Positions 45,597 through 55,749 of a stretch of 64,000 nucleotides of DNA are shown here, one piece after another; within the stretch, counting starts at the first letter, position 1, and each line of letters opens with the position of its first letter. This DNA comes from CAWIHS01 sp963836005. GTDB lineage: Bacteria; Pseudomonadota; Gammaproteobacteria; GRL18. The notes beneath the pieces are model-generated. The model had not been told where the DNA came from and ran no database searches. It saw only the letters and a list, made by a program, of their open reading frames with translations. The stretch is from the NCBI GenBank assembly GCA_963836005.1, contig CAWIHS010000001.1, positions 248,001 through 312,000 of the forward strand, written 5' to 3'. Both the position numbers and the translations under genes were made by a program.

Positions 45597-47021
45597 TTAA
45601 TTCTTAATTTTAAATAAATCGCGTTCATTCACCGTTTTTGCAACAATTTCCGGGACGTATTGTTCCCAGAGAGAGCTGTTTTCCTGAATCATGGTTAATA
45701 TGTCTCTTGACCAGATCGACATATATTGCGTAGAACAAGTATCAAGATCCTGGATTTTTCCACAATTAATTAAATACTCTTTTAATAAACTGACATTGCT
45801 CTCTATATCTATGTCTTTGGTAGTCAATAGCTGCTCACTTCCCTCAGCTTTTTGCGGATAAACATAAATTCTTGTATCAGGATTAAACATAGCTCCCAGT
45901 GCGCCCAGATGCCCAAACCCAAGTTTAGCAAAGCGAGCTGCATCAAATAGTTCACCCATATTGAAGACTCCCAGAACAAAAGCGATTTTTTTCCGGGATA
46001 AGTTGGAGAGTTCCATATTGAGACGATAAAAATCATCATAATTGGTGATCATGACCTTTTTGCCCAACGCATTTAGGAGATCGACTCTGGCCAGGAAATC
46101 TTCATTTTCAATTTCACCATCCGCTCTGAAGCCTCGCAAATTATTCATGCTGATCTCCGGCAACACAGTAATGGATGGATCATCAATTTGGACCTTCAAC
46201 TCTGCGGCAAACTGATCCAGTCCGCAGCCAAGCATATCCATATTAATATGGGTTGGTGGCCTGAAACTGCCGCGTAGCACCAGAAGATTTTTTTTGTAAA
46301 GAAGATCGGCGGTGGGCTGGATTTCTCCATGTTCATCAAAAATAATTAATTTGGTATGCCCCTGTGTGACCAGTTCCAGGTTCAGAACCCGTGTATCTAT
46401 TGCACTGAATGCAGGACCAGAAGCACTGAGCATATCAATTTCAATACTGTCTCTGGACAAATTATCCATTAATGCACTGACCAGTTGTTTATAATTGGTC
46501 AGATGGTGAAAACAGGCATGGATCAGATTGACGCCCAGCACACCGATCGTTTCATACTGGGCAATAGCCTGTCTATCATGTAGTTTGACATGCATAATGA
46601 CTTCGCTGAAACCATTGCCTGCTTCATGTTGAAAACGCACGCCGACCCAGCCATGACAGGGCTTGTTACCTCTATAACCCTTGGCAGAAATAGTGTCAGC
46701 AAAACTAAAAAACCGGGTCCCCTGTTCACGTGTATCCTGCAGCCTGTTAATCAGGGTATCATATTCATGTGACAACATTTTCTTCAAGCGGTAAATAGAC
46801 ACATAGCGGCCATCTTCGGTGCGTCCATAAACAGCATCGGACATAGACATATCATAAGCAGATATTGAGCGTGCTACAGTGCCGGCTGCACCACCCGCTC
46901 GAAAAAAGTTACGAACAACTTCCTGACCGGCACCTATTTCGGCAAAACTGCCGTATATTTTACTATCAATATTAACTTCCAGCGCTTTCTGTTTGGGCGT
47001 AAGTGGCTGATGAATTGACAT
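45597..47021 (-). CDS. Conserved uncharacterised protein (GAGQEV family)
   Basis: 474 residues. It starts LEVNIDSKIYGSFAEIGAGQEVVRNFFRAGGAAGTVARSISAYDMSMSDAVYGR, a block I recognise as conserved across a widespread bacterial family of unknown function, sometimes labelled as a receptor or NMN adenylyltransferase without support. Other features: FFSFADTISAKGYRGNKPCHGWVGVRFQ, VNLIHACFHH, GSFRPPTHINMDMLGCGLDQFA. No signal peptide, so it is not an outer-membrane receptor. It may be co-transcribed with cytochrome b561 and yceI. Confidence 0.75.
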   Translation of the reverse strand: MSIHQPLTPKQKALEVNIDSKIYGSFAEIGAGQEVVRNFFRAGGAAGTVARSISAYDMSMSDAVYGRTEDGRYVSIYRLKKMLSHEYDTLINRLQDTREQGTRFFSFADTISAKGYRGNKPCHGWVGVRFQHEAGNGFSEVIMHVKLHDRQAIAQYETIGVLGVNLIHACFHHLTNYKQLVSALMDNLSRDSIEIDMLSASGPAFSAIDTRVLNLELVTQGHTKLIIFDEHGEIQPTADLLYKKNLLVLRGSFRPPTHINMDMLGCGLDQFAAELKVQIDDPSITVLPEISMNNLRGFRADGEIENEDFLARVDLLNALGKKVMITNYDDFYRLNMELSNLSRKKIAFVLGVFNMGELFDAARFAKLGFGHLGALGAMFNPDTRIYVYPQKAEGSEQLLTTKDIDIESNVSLLKEYLINCGKIQDLDTCSTQYMSIWSRDILTMIQENSSLWEQYVPEIVAKTVNERDLFKIKN

Positions 47022-47490
47022 TTTTTATTCCTTAATGACCTTAATTGAATGAACTTACCCGGTAAAGGCAAAAATTTTTTGTAAGTATAGTCTGATTTCT
47101 ATATTTGGCTCATATAATCCAGCAGACAAAACCAGCGCAATTTCCTTTGCGGTAAATAACCGGAACTCATAGTCTGTGCTTGAAAAAATTGTGTAAGGAT
47201 AATCATGCGTTTGATGACCTGCATGGACGACTTCGGCTCCTGCCCCATCTATGATGGTCAGGAGGGAAACGCAGTTTATACACGGAGCAAGTAAACCTGC
47301 TCAGAAGACACTAAGGAGACACTATAAGTACTTCCCTGGAGCTTATTCACAGCATCCTGTGGAGCAAATGAAAGATTAGCTGAAAGTCGTACTGAATATC
47401 AGCGAGTCTACCCCGAAACCAGGTTAACTATAAAAATAGCTGAAAAAGAGTACAATAGCGTTAATTTCAAAACAACCCTTTTGAGGCAAA
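47022..47490. other. Intergenic region with decayed repeat sequence
   Basis: No gene is supported in these 469 bases. Stretches such as GCATGGACGACTTCGG (47220-47235), CTCAGAAGACACTAAGGAG (47299-47317) and AAGTACTTCCCTGGAGC (47327-47343) recall the GAAGACGCCGTAAATAC repeat core and the sequence near 372, but no paired ends or flanking duplication are visible. Confidence 0.35.
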
Positions 47491-48108
47491 ATGAGTAAAA
47501 CCAGACATAATTCAAAAACAGTTAATCTGTCTGAGCATTCCTCCATGCACCATCTCCCTGCCGGGGAAATACCGACTGCTTCCCTGTGGCGAATATTAGC
47601 TGCCTGGTTATACGACGGTATGTTGTTATTTGCGGTGTTATTGCTGACCTCGGCGATTTATATTCTACCCCAGCAGCTGGCTATGCCGGTGGATGCCAGC
47701 AATCCTCAAAATCTGAGTGTTTCACATTTTTCAGGACCACTGTTTTATTCCTTACTGCTGTTAATCAGTTACTTCTTTTTCGCCTGGTTCTGGACCCACG
47801 GAGGACAAACGCTTGGATTGAAAGCGTGGTCTCTCAGAGTGCAGACCATGGAAGGCAGAAGTATTAGCTGGACACAGGCGCTGATACGTTATTTTACTGC
47901 TGCAGCTCCCTGGATACTGGCGCTCTTTATCTATGCACAATTAGACAAAACAGCGATGTTATCTTCGCAGAGTAAATACTGGGTGCTGCTGACAGGATTC
48001 AGCGGACTGTTATGGGCACTTATCGACAAAAAAAACCGTACCTTGCAGGATATCTTTTCTGCTTCACGTATTGTACATCTCCCCAGACCAAAGCTGCCGC
48101 AAAAATAA
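47491..48108 (+). CDS. RDD family membrane protein
   Basis: 205 residues. ASLWRILAAWLYDGMLLFAVLLLTSAIYIL carries the R-x-x-A-x-x-x-D variant of the RDD motif. FYSLLLLISYFFFAWFWTHGGQTLGLKAWSLRVQTMEG is the most conserved segment. About three to four membrane helices. The family is variously linked to transport; the function here is unknown. Single gene between two minus-strand units. Confidence 0.88.
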   Translation: MSKTRHNSKTVNLSEHSSMHHLPAGEIPTASLWRILAAWLYDGMLLFAVLLLTSAIYILPQQLAMPVDASNPQNLSVSHFSGPLFYSLLLLISYFFFAWFWTHGGQTLGLKAWSLRVQTMEGRSISWTQALIRYFTAAAPWILALFIYAQLDKTAMLSSQSKYWVLLTGFSGLLWALIDKKNRTLQDIFSASRIVHLPRPKLPQK

Positions 48109-48282
48109 CTTCATAGCTGGTATTTGAAGCTAATATTACGGAACCTCTATTACGCAACTTCGGTTTCTGGAAAGAAATAAGCATAAAAAGCTGCATTTAT
48201 ACGCTGTAAAAGAGCATTTTTCGCTGATTTTGTGCCAAAAAGGCAGTGCAACAGGGCAAGACTTTTATTCCAAGCGGCTCAG

Positions 48283-48744
48283 TTATAACTCGTACTTCTT
48301 TTTCAATTTAGCAATACGCATTTCTGCTTCTTTTTTTTCACTGGAAGAAAGCTCTGCGGATAAATTTTCTAATGCAGTAGCAGCCTCCGGGTATCCATTT
48401 TTCGCCGATAAAGAAAGCCAGGCATAAGCCTCTACCAGATCGGTTTGAGTTCCCTGTCCATTGGCTATCATAATCCCCAGGTTGTATTGTGCAAGGGCAT
48501 GATTTTGTTCAGCAGCTTTGCGCAGCCACTTAACCGCCTGGCTCGTATTAGCCATCACACCCAAGCCCTGATAATAGAGGACTCCCATAGCGAATTGAGC
48601 AGGTACATTACCTTTTTTAGCCATTTTTTCACATACTGGTGAAGCCTCGTAATAATCTTTCTTTTTCATCAGCTCTGTGCACTGATCTGCAAAGATCTGC
48701 CCAGAAAAGAAACTTAGTAGCAAAATAAAAATATACTTATTCAT
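48283..48744 (-). CDS. Exported Sel1-repeat protein
   Basis: 153 residues: signal peptide MNKYIFILLLSFFSGQIFA, then about three Sel1-like repeats (VPAQFAMGVLYYQGLGVMANTSQAVKWLRKAAEQNHALAQYNLGIMIANGQGTQTDLVEAYAWLSLSAKNGYPEA) and a charged C-terminal helix. A periplasmic protein-interaction module; the partner is unknown. It lies 75 bases downstream of lptF, where lptG is usually found. Confidence 0.88.
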   Translation of the reverse strand: MNKYIFILLLSFFSGQIFADQCTELMKKKDYYEASPVCEKMAKKGNVPAQFAMGVLYYQGLGVMANTSQAVKWLRKAAEQNHALAQYNLGIMIANGQGTQTDLVEAYAWLSLSAKNGYPEAATALENLSAELSSSEKKEAEMRIAKLKKKYEL

Positions 48745-48819
48745 AACTCATTCTCTCTCAATTTATAGCTATATATCTCGATCTACCAGATGTATGAATT
48801 CATCTGTAGTCACAGTATT

Positions 48820-49917
48820 TCAAGTCCGAAAGGACTTTAGATTAACACCACTCAGACGATTAAACCATCCCATTTGTTTTGCAAACAAAATTAAAAAAAG
48901 CAGCAAAAATACCCCGTGAACCCACCACAAACCCAGCAAAGGATCAATTTTATCTTTTTTTATCCAGGACTGAGAAACCGTCAATAAATTAGTGTAAATA
49001 ATATACACCAGTATGGCGGCAGCAAAATTCCCATAACGCCCCTTGCGTGGTGAAGATTTACTCAGGGGTACAGCCAGCATGGACAGCAGAATGATCGAAA
49101 TTATCATAGAAAAACGCCATTGTATTTCAGAAACAGCTTTACTGTCAGTCATACTGAACAGTTCAGTTAAGGATAAAGAATATTTTTCAAAATCACTCAC
49201 TGTTACATGTTGACCGGGTATAAAAACACCATAGTCCTGGAATTTAACATGTCTGTATTCAAGGGTGCCTGGAACACCGTCATAGCGATTTCCGTTTTGA
49301 AACACAATATAGCGCACCTCCAGTTTATCATCTGTCACCAAACTGGCGTCTTCTGCTGCTAGCACACTGCGATTATCATCATCGCGAAGGTGCAGGAAAA
49401 CGTTTTTCAGCTCAGTATTATTGCTTTTACTCGCTGCATACAATACCCGCCTGGAATCTTTCGAAATATTAAACTGACCTGCAGAAATTGTTTCAGTATC
49501 AGCAGTCGCTTTCATTTCCGCCTTCATGATTTCAATTTGCCGATTAGCCAGAGGACTTAAAAATAAAGCCAGACTGGCTTCTAAAAAAGTAAAACTAAGG
49601 GCAACGATCAACACACATTTAAGTAATGTCGAAGGGCCAATACCGCAAGAAGCCAGAGCCACCATTTCACTGTCTTTATAGAACCTGCTCAACGCTAATA
49701 AAATAGACAAAAAAAGGCTTAAAGGCAACATTAAAGTCATACTTTCAAGATTTCTCAGGCCTAACATGGTAAAAAAAAGTTCAATAGGAACTTTTCCTTC
49801 AGCAACAGCAGAAAGATACCTTAGCAACTGGGTACTGATCAAAATTAGAAACAGGATAATGAATACGGCTACAAAGGTCTTTAAGATTTCTTTGATTATA
49901 TAATCACGTATAATCAA
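48820..49917 (-). CDS. lptF: LPS export ABC transporter permease LptF
   Basis: Inner-membrane permease of the LptB2FG complex that extracts lipopolysaccharide for transport to the outer membrane. 365 residues from a TTG at 49917 (MIIRDYIIKEILKTFVAVFIILFLILIST), which has AAAGGA upstream and gives the family's normal N terminus; upstream in-frame codons to 49956 look non-coding. The YjgP/YjgQ layout has three N-terminal and three C-terminal helices around a periplasmic jellyroll domain. Divergent from pepA as in other gammaproteobacteria, but lptG does not follow. Confidence 0.92.
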   Translation of the reverse strand: MIIRDYIIKEILKTFVAVFIILFLILISTQLLRYLSAVAEGKVPIELFFTMLGLRNLESMTLMLPLSLFLSILLALSRFYKDSEMVALASCGIGPSTLLKCVLIVALSFTFLEASLALFLSPLANRQIEIMKAEMKATADTETISAGQFNISKDSRRVLYAASKSNNTELKNVFLHLRDDDNRSVLAAEDASLVTDDKLEVRYIVFQNGNRYDGVPGTLEYRHVKFQDYGVFIPGQHVTVSDFEKYSLSLTELFSMTDSKAVSEIQWRFSMIISIILLSMLAVPLSKSSPRKGRYGNFAAAILVYIIYTNLLTVSQSWIKKDKIDPLLGLWWVHGVFLLLFLILFAKQMGWFNRLSGVNLKSFRT

Positions 49918-50049
49918 AATTATATTCCTTTTTATAATTACACAGGCTAAAAACAAGCATTTTTCGTTATTTATTTGCTTAATTTAGTGGATTTGTTCGT
50001 TTTTTGAGTTAAACTTTACAAATATAACATATATTACATTGGAGCAAAG

Positions 50050-51552
50050 ATGGAATTTACGGTAAAGAGCGGCAGCCCGGAGAAACAGCGTACTGCCTGC
50101 GTAGTCGTCGGTGTATATGAACCTCGACGTTTAACTCCTTCCGCGCAAAGACTCGATGAACTGACCGATGGTTATATTTCCAGTCTTATTCGACGCGGCG
50201 ACCTTGAGGGAAAACCAGGACAAACACTATTGCTACATAGCATAGATAATACCCTTTGTGATCGAATATTACTCGTGGGCTGCGGACGTGAGCGTGATTT
50301 AAGTTTTACCCAATATCGTAAAATTATATCCCATGCGGTGAATAAATTGAATGACACCGGCTCCATGGAAGCGGTTTTTTACCTCACCGAACTCCCGGTC
50401 AAGGGTTGTAATAGCTCGCAGCGCATCAGGCACACCATAGAAGCTGCACAGGACAGTTTATATCGCTTTGATCAATTAAAAAGTAGAAAAGATGCCACTC
50501 GCCGGCCGCTGCGAAAAATTGTCCTTACGGTACAAAATCGTCGTGAATTAACTGATGGAGAACAGGCCGTACGAGAAGGTGTGGCCATTACCCAGGGAAT
50601 AAAACTGGCCAGAGATCTTGGAAATATGCCTGGCAATATCTGCACTCCATCCTATCTGGCTGACAGAGCCATCAGCCTGAGTAAAATATATTCTAACTTG
50701 AGCTGTGAAATACTGGAGGAAGCTGAACTTGAGGAGATGGGCATGGGCGCATTTATGTCGGTTGCTCGCGGCAGCAGTCAACCTGCCAAACTTATTGTAA
50801 TGAATTATCTCAATGGGGATCCTCAAGTTGAACCTGTATGTCTTGTCGGTAAAGGGGTAACCTTTGATTCAGGAGGTATTTCTTTGAAGCCTGGTGCGGC
50901 AATGGATGAAATGAAATACGACATGTGCGGTGCTGCCAGTGTCCTGGGAACCATTAATGCTGTTGCTGAATTACAGTTGCAGACCAATGTAGTTGTGATT
51001 ATACCAACCACTGAAAACATGCCTGACGGCAAGGCATCCAGGCCTGGTGATATTGTAACCAGTCTGTCCGGAAAAACCGTAGAAATATTAAACACTGACG
51101 CCGAAGGACGGCTGATCCTGTGCGATGCTTTAACATACAGCAAGAAGTTTAATCCAGGTGTAGTCATTGATGTTGCCACCTTGACGGGCGCCTGTGTCAT
51201 TGCATTAGGAAAACAGGCGGCCGGATTGTTCAGCAACCACAGCCCTTTGAGTCATGATCTAATCAATGCAGGAAAATCATCCGGTGACCGAGTTTGGGAA
51301 ATGCCGCTATTTGAAGAATACCATGAACAACTCGAGAGTAATTTCGCTGATCTGGCAAACATTGGCGGCAGAGAAGCCGGAGCAATAACCGCAGCAAGTT
51401 TTCTAGCCGAATTTTGTAAAAAATACCAGTGGGCGCACCTTGACATTGCCGGCGTAGCCTGGAAATCAGGTAATGAAAAGGCAGCTACGGGCCGTCCGGT
51501 TTCACTGCTGACTCAGTACATTATCGATCGATATAATGAGAAACTACAGTAA
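50050..51552 (+). CDS. pepA: Leucyl aminopeptidase (cytosol aminopeptidase PepA)
   Basis: Hexameric di-metal aminopeptidase that releases N-terminal residues; in E. coli it also acts in site-specific recombination and as a DNA-binding repressor. 500 residues. The catalytic domain carries VGKGVTFDSGGISLKPGAAMDEMKYDMCGAA and the signature NTDAEGRLILCDALTYS near 352-368. GGAG lies 5 bases before the start at 50050. It heads the pepA-holC-unknown-valS series. Confidence 0.96.
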   Translation: MEFTVKSGSPEKQRTACVVVGVYEPRRLTPSAQRLDELTDGYISSLIRRGDLEGKPGQTLLLHSIDNTLCDRILLVGCGRERDLSFTQYRKIISHAVNKLNDTGSMEAVFYLTELPVKGCNSSQRIRHTIEAAQDSLYRFDQLKSRKDATRRPLRKIVLTVQNRRELTDGEQAVREGVAITQGIKLARDLGNMPGNICTPSYLADRAISLSKIYSNLSCEILEEAELEEMGMGAFMSVARGSSQPAKLIVMNYLNGDPQVEPVCLVGKGVTFDSGGISLKPGAAMDEMKYDMCGAASVLGTINAVAELQLQTNVVVIIPTTENMPDGKASRPGDIVTSLSGKTVEILNTDAEGRLILCDALTYSKKFNPGVVIDVATLTGACVIALGKQAAGLFSNHSPLSHDLINAGKSSGDRVWEMPLFEEYHEQLESNFADLANIGGREAGAITAASFLAEFCKKYQWAHLDIAGVAWKSGNEKAATGRPVSLLTQYIIDRYNEKLQ

Positions 51553-51571
51553 GCAATAAGCAGAAACTGTA

Positions 51572-52012
51572 ATGACTCAGGTGGATTTTTATATTCTTGG
51601 CCATCAATCCTCAAGAACTCTGGAGCTGATGGTATGCCGGCTTTGCGCCAAAGCACTTGAAGCTGACATGTACGTCTATATTAATACCCGTGATGCACAG
51701 CAGGCTGCTCAACTGGATGAACTGCTATGGTCATTCAAAGCTGAAAGTTTTTTACCGCACCAGAATCTTCTCACTGACAACAGTCTGTCTGAAATCTGCA
51801 AAATCCCCATTATTATCAATAAAGGTGATCAAATTCCGGATGGGTATCATCAGCTTTTGATAAACTTGTCTTCAGATATCCCTCATTTTTTCAGTCGCTT
51901 TGAGCGAGTTGCCGAATTGGTTGATAAAGATGAAAACGAAAAACAGCTGGGACGCGAGCGATACCGATTCTATCGTGAACGAGGGTACCTGTTGAAAAAA
52001 TACGATCTTTGA
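51572..52012 (+). CDS. holC: DNA polymerase III chi subunit
   Basis: Clamp-loader accessory subunit that binds SSB and psi. 146 residues: VDFYILGHQSSRTLELMVCRLCAKALEADMYVYINTRDAQQAAQLDELLWSFKAESFLPHQ is the family pattern, and FERVAELVDKDENEKQLGRERYRFYRERGYLLKKYDL the typical end. It lies 19 bases downstream of pepA; the pepA-holC-valS order is classical. Confidence 0.93.
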   Translation: MTQVDFYILGHQSSRTLELMVCRLCAKALEADMYVYINTRDAQQAAQLDELLWSFKAESFLPHQNLLTDNSLSEICKIPIIINKGDQIPDGYHQLLINLSSDIPHFFSRFERVAELVDKDENEKQLGRERYRFYRERGYLLKKYDL

Positions 52013-52042
52013 TATCAGCAGACTTGTATATGGTGTGATCCT

Positions 52043-52711
52043 ATGAAAAATCAAAAAAAAAACCCGGTGAGTAAATTTTCCTCGGCAATGGGCAGTTTGA
52101 AAGGAATTTTAGATCAGGAAGGAATAGTAAACAGGTATAACAATAATATCACAGACGTTTTTATCCCTACCCTTTCAAACAATGAATACAGACACACAGA
52201 TACAAAAGCACTATCTGATGTATCAGCCGAAGAACATATATCGGTGGTCGGTGACAGCACGATTACTCCTCCTGTGCTTAGTGGTACTATTAATGTTGTT
52301 GATGTTCAGGACCATGCCTCATTAGAACTCGATGCCTACCTTGCTGATCTCAATAATGAAGAATTTGATCAAGTTGATTTTCATAAATCACCTGCAGAAC
52401 TGGAACAAACACTGGCAGAATTTATCGAAGCTGAAGAAGCAGACGAAAATCAATTTTCCACAACCATCGATCGTCTTGAATCAGTGATTGAATCTTCAAT
52501 TCCACAGCCTGAAACCGATTCATTAACGACTGATGAAAAATTATCCCTCTCTGCACACAGCCACAGACCGGGACACATTAACATTAGCCTGGATATAATA
52601 CAGCAGCAACTGGCTGAACATATTGAACTCTCCATTGAAGAGTTTAAGTCTCAATTAATTGCTTCAGTGAATGTAAAGCTTGCACAGCTGCTTGATACGA
52701 GCGGAAATTGA
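52043..52711 (+). CDS. Hypothetical acidic protein between holC and valS
   Basis: 222 residues, acidic and largely disordered in the middle (HASLELDAYLADLNNEEFDQVDFHKSPAELEQTLAEFIEAEEADENQ), with a C-terminal helix (LDIIQQQLAEHIELSIEEFKSQLIASVNVKLAQLLDT). No recognised domain. It starts 30 bases after holC with no strong terminator between, so it is probably part of the operon. A 224-base gap separates it from valS. Confidence 0.7.
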   Translation: MKNQKKNPVSKFSSAMGSLKGILDQEGIVNRYNNNITDVFIPTLSNNEYRHTDTKALSDVSAEEHISVVGDSTITPPVLSGTINVVDVQDHASLELDAYLADLNNEEFDQVDFHKSPAELEQTLAEFIEAEEADENQFSTTIDRLESVIESSIPQPETDSLTTDEKLSLSAHSHRPGHINISLDIIQQQLAEHIELSIEEFKSQLIASVNVKLAQLLDTSGN

Positions 52712-52935
52712 TGCTCACCATATACTCCACACAACCACTATCAATGCAGCAGATTTTGACTGTTTATTGATTTTTTTTATCCCCGTCTCCCCTTACCATC
52801 AAAGCCCAATTAATATTATAATAATGCGTCAATTTAACTGCCTGGTTTGCAGGCATCATAGTCGGGATGATGACGATGGATGCAAACTGGTTAAACCTTA
52901 CACGATGATGATATAGCTGGAATAGGACGCAAATT

Positions 52936-55749
52936 ATGGAAACAACGTATAACCCGCATACCATTGAACAACGCTGGTATGAAACCTGGGAAACAAATGG
53001 CTATTTTGCGCCTGTCGTTCCAGCTGAAGCCGATAAGCAGGGAAATGATGCGGCCGGCAGTTATTGCATTATGATCCCCCCTCCCAATGTAACCGGCAGT
53101 TTGCATATGGGACACGCCTTTCAGGATACTATTATGGATACCTTGATCCGCTATCACCGCATGAAAGGTGATACGACGCTCTGGCAGGCAGGCACGGATC
53201 ATGCCGGTATTGCAACCCAGATGGTCGTTGAACGCATTATAAACGCTGAGGGGAAAACCCGCCATGATTTGGGCCGGGACGCTTTTATTGAAAAAATCTG
53301 GGAATGGAAAGAACATTCCGGTAACACCATAACCCGACAATTGCGCCGCATGGGAGCATCACTGGACTGGAAACGTGAACGATTTACCATGGATGAGGGG
53401 TTGTCTGAAGCCGTCAAGGAAGTCTTTGTACGTCTGTATGATGAAGGTTTGATTTATCGCGGCAAGCGCCTGGTTAACTGGGATCCAGTGCTGCATACCG
53501 CGGTTTCCGATCTGGAAGTGATATCTGCAGAAGAAAACGGTCACTTCTGGCACATGCGCTATCCATTGGCAGATGGCAGCGGTCATCTGATCGTTGCGAC
53601 CACCCGTCCTGAAACCATGCTGGGTGACACGGCAGTTGCAGTTCATCCTGAAGATGAACGCTATAAAGATTATGTGGGCAAAAAAATAAAATTACCGCTA
53701 ACTGAACGTGAAATCCCCATCGTCGCAGACGATTACGTTGATCCTGAATTTGGCTCAGGCTGTGTCAAAATCACCCCTGCCCATGATTTTAATGACTATG
53801 AAGTCGGCAAACGGCATGATCTACCTGTGATCAACATCTTTACCATTGACGCAGCCATCAATGAAAATGCCCCAGAAAAATATCAGGGCATGGATCGCTA
53901 TGTTGCCCGCAAGGCTCTGGTGAAAGATCTGCACGATGCAGGTTTACTGGAAAAAACGGAAGATCACCGCATGGTCGTACCCAGAGGTGACCGTTCGGGG
54001 GCAGTCATTGAACCTTACATGACCGATCAATGGTATGTTAAAGTGGCACCTCTGGCTGAGCCAGCCATCAAGGCAGTTGAAGAAGGTGAGATCAGGTTTG
54101 TACCCGATAACTGGAAGAATACCTATTTTGAATGGATGCGCAATATCGAAGACTGGTGTATATCCCGCCAGATCTGGTGGGGACACAGGATACCCGCCTG
54201 GTACGATGATGCCGCAAATGTCTATGTTGGACATGATGAACAAAGCGTCAGGGAAAAATATCATTTATCACCCGAGCTGGTGCTTCGTCAAGATAATGAT
54301 GTGCTGGATACCTGGTTTTCTTCTGCGTTATGGCCTTTTTCTACCCTCGGCTGGCCTGAACAAACACCCGCCTATAAAACCTTCTATCCAACCAATGTAA
54401 TGGTGACCGGTTTTGATATCATTTTTTTCTGGGTGGCTCGTATGATCATGATGGGGATCAAATTCACTGGCGATGTTCCCTTCAAAGAAGTCTATGTGCA
54501 TGGTCTGGTTAGAGACTCTCATGGCCAGAAAATGTCTAAATCCAAGGGTAATGTTCTGGATCCGATTGATTTAATTGACGGCATTGACTTACAGGCCCTG
54601 GTGGAAAAACGTACCAGCGGCATGATGCAGCCTCAGATGGCTAAAAAGATTGAAAAACAGACTATAAACGAATTTAAACATGGTATTCCCGCCTTTGGTA
54701 CTGATGCACTACGCTTTACCTTTGCTGCCCAGGCAACGACCGGGCGTGACATAAAATTTGATATGGGCCGCATCGAAGGCTATCGCAATTTCTGTAACAA
54801 ACTATGGAATGCTTCTCGCTATGTGCTAATGAATACCGAAGGACATGACTGTGGTCTCGACGGCGATGAGATTGAGTTAAGCCTGGCTGATCGCTGGATC
54901 GGGTCACAACTTCAGATAGTTATCCAGCAGGTAACTGAGTCAATCAACAGTTACCGTCTGGACCTTGCCGCGCAATCACTGTATGAATTTACCTGGAACA
55001 GTTATTGTGACTGGTACCTTGAACTATCAAAGTCAGTGCTCAATAACAGCAGCAGTTCAGCAGCGGCACGTCGAGGTACGCGCAAAACGCTGATCGCAAT
55101 TTTGGAAACCCTGCTGCGTCTGATGCATCCTGTGATGCCTTTTATTACAGAAGAAATCTGGCAGCGGGTTGTGCCTTTAACTGGCAGCACTCAAGGTCAG
55201 CAGACGGATACTATAATGCTGAGTGCCTATCCCCGCACGGATGCAGCAAAGATCGATGCGCACGCCAATGCAGAAATGAACTGGCTGCAGGAGTTTGTTC
55301 TCGGCGTGCGCCAAATTCGCAGCGGCTATGACATCAAGCCCGGGAAGGAATTATCTGTTTTACTGCATAACGGTTCAAGCGACGATGCGCAAAAGCTGCA
55401 GCGTAATCAGGATGTTTTGCTAAAAATGGGCCGACTGTCATCCATTACCTGGATTGAAGCTGGAGACTCTATGCCTGAATCAGCCACGGCTTTACTGGGT
55501 GAAATGCAGATCCTGATCCCGATGGCAGGACTCATTGATGTACAGGCCGAAATTGAGCGTTTACATAAGGATATTGAATCCAATCAGGGATATATTCACA
55601 AACTTGCAGCAAAGCTGGCCAATGAAAATTTTATCAGCCGTGCACCTGAACAGGTTGTTGAAGCCGAGCGAAGCAAACTGGCTGAAACTCAGGCAACACT
55701 AAAAAGTTTAAGTGAACAATTAGCCAAGCTGAACAACCTGGCTGATTAA
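52936..55749 (+). CDS. valS: Valyl-tRNA synthetase
   Basis: Class I aminoacyl-tRNA synthetase for valine with editing. 937 residues. The HIGH-type motif PPPNVTGSLHMGHAFQ is near 51-66; KMSKSKGNVLDP near 533; the CP1 editing domain in between (TTRPETMLGDTAVAVHP). The anticodon-binding domain is followed by the C-terminal coiled coil (about 875-937: AGLIDVQAEIERLHKDIES... SKLAETQATLKSLSEQLAKL). The start at 52936 has GGA upstream (AATAGGACGCAAATT). Confidence 0.97.
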   Translation: METTYNPHTIEQRWYETWETNGYFAPVVPAEADKQGNDAAGSYCIMIPPPNVTGSLHMGHAFQDTIMDTLIRYHRMKGDTTLWQAGTDHAGIATQMVVERIINAEGKTRHDLGRDAFIEKIWEWKEHSGNTITRQLRRMGASLDWKRERFTMDEGLSEAVKEVFVRLYDEGLIYRGKRLVNWDPVLHTAVSDLEVISAEENGHFWHMRYPLADGSGHLIVATTRPETMLGDTAVAVHPEDERYKDYVGKKIKLPLTEREIPIVADDYVDPEFGSGCVKITPAHDFNDYEVGKRHDLPVINIFTIDAAINENAPEKYQGMDRYVARKALVKDLHDAGLLEKTEDHRMVVPRGDRSGAVIEPYMTDQWYVKVAPLAEPAIKAVEEGEIRFVPDNWKNTYFEWMRNIEDWCISRQIWWGHRIPAWYDDAANVYVGHDEQSVREKYHLSPELVLRQDNDVLDTWFSSALWPFSTLGWPEQTPAYKTFYPTNVMVTGFDIIFFWVARMIMMGIKFTGDVPFKEVYVHGLVRDSHGQKMSKSKGNVLDPIDLIDGIDLQALVEKRTSGMMQPQMAKKIEKQTINEFKHGIPAFGTDALRFTFAAQATTGRDIKFDMGRIEGYRNFCNKLWNASRYVLMNTEGHDCGLDGDEIELSLADRWIGSQLQIVIQQVTESINSYRLDLAAQSLYEFTWNSYCDWYLELSKSVLNNSSSSAAARRGTRKTLIAILETLLRLMHPVMPFITEEIWQRVVPLTGSTQGQQTDTIMLSAYPRTDAAKIDAHANAEMNWLQEFVLGVRQIRSGYDIKPGKELSVLLHNGSSDDAQKLQRNQDVLLKMGRLSSITWIEAGDSMPESATALLGEMQILIPMAGLIDVQAEIERLHKDIESNQGYIHKLAAKLANENFISRAPEQVVEAERSKLAETQATLKSLSEQLAKLNNLAD

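Noticed and set aside
48822..48837. AAGTCC-GAAA-GGACTT hairpin at the end of lptF
   Set aside because: Stable tetraloop hairpin but inside the last codons and without a T-tract; not called as a terminator.
52680..52916. 78-codon plus-strand frame before valS
   Set aside because: Overlaps the end of the preceding gene and has patternless sequence; probably the valS leader.
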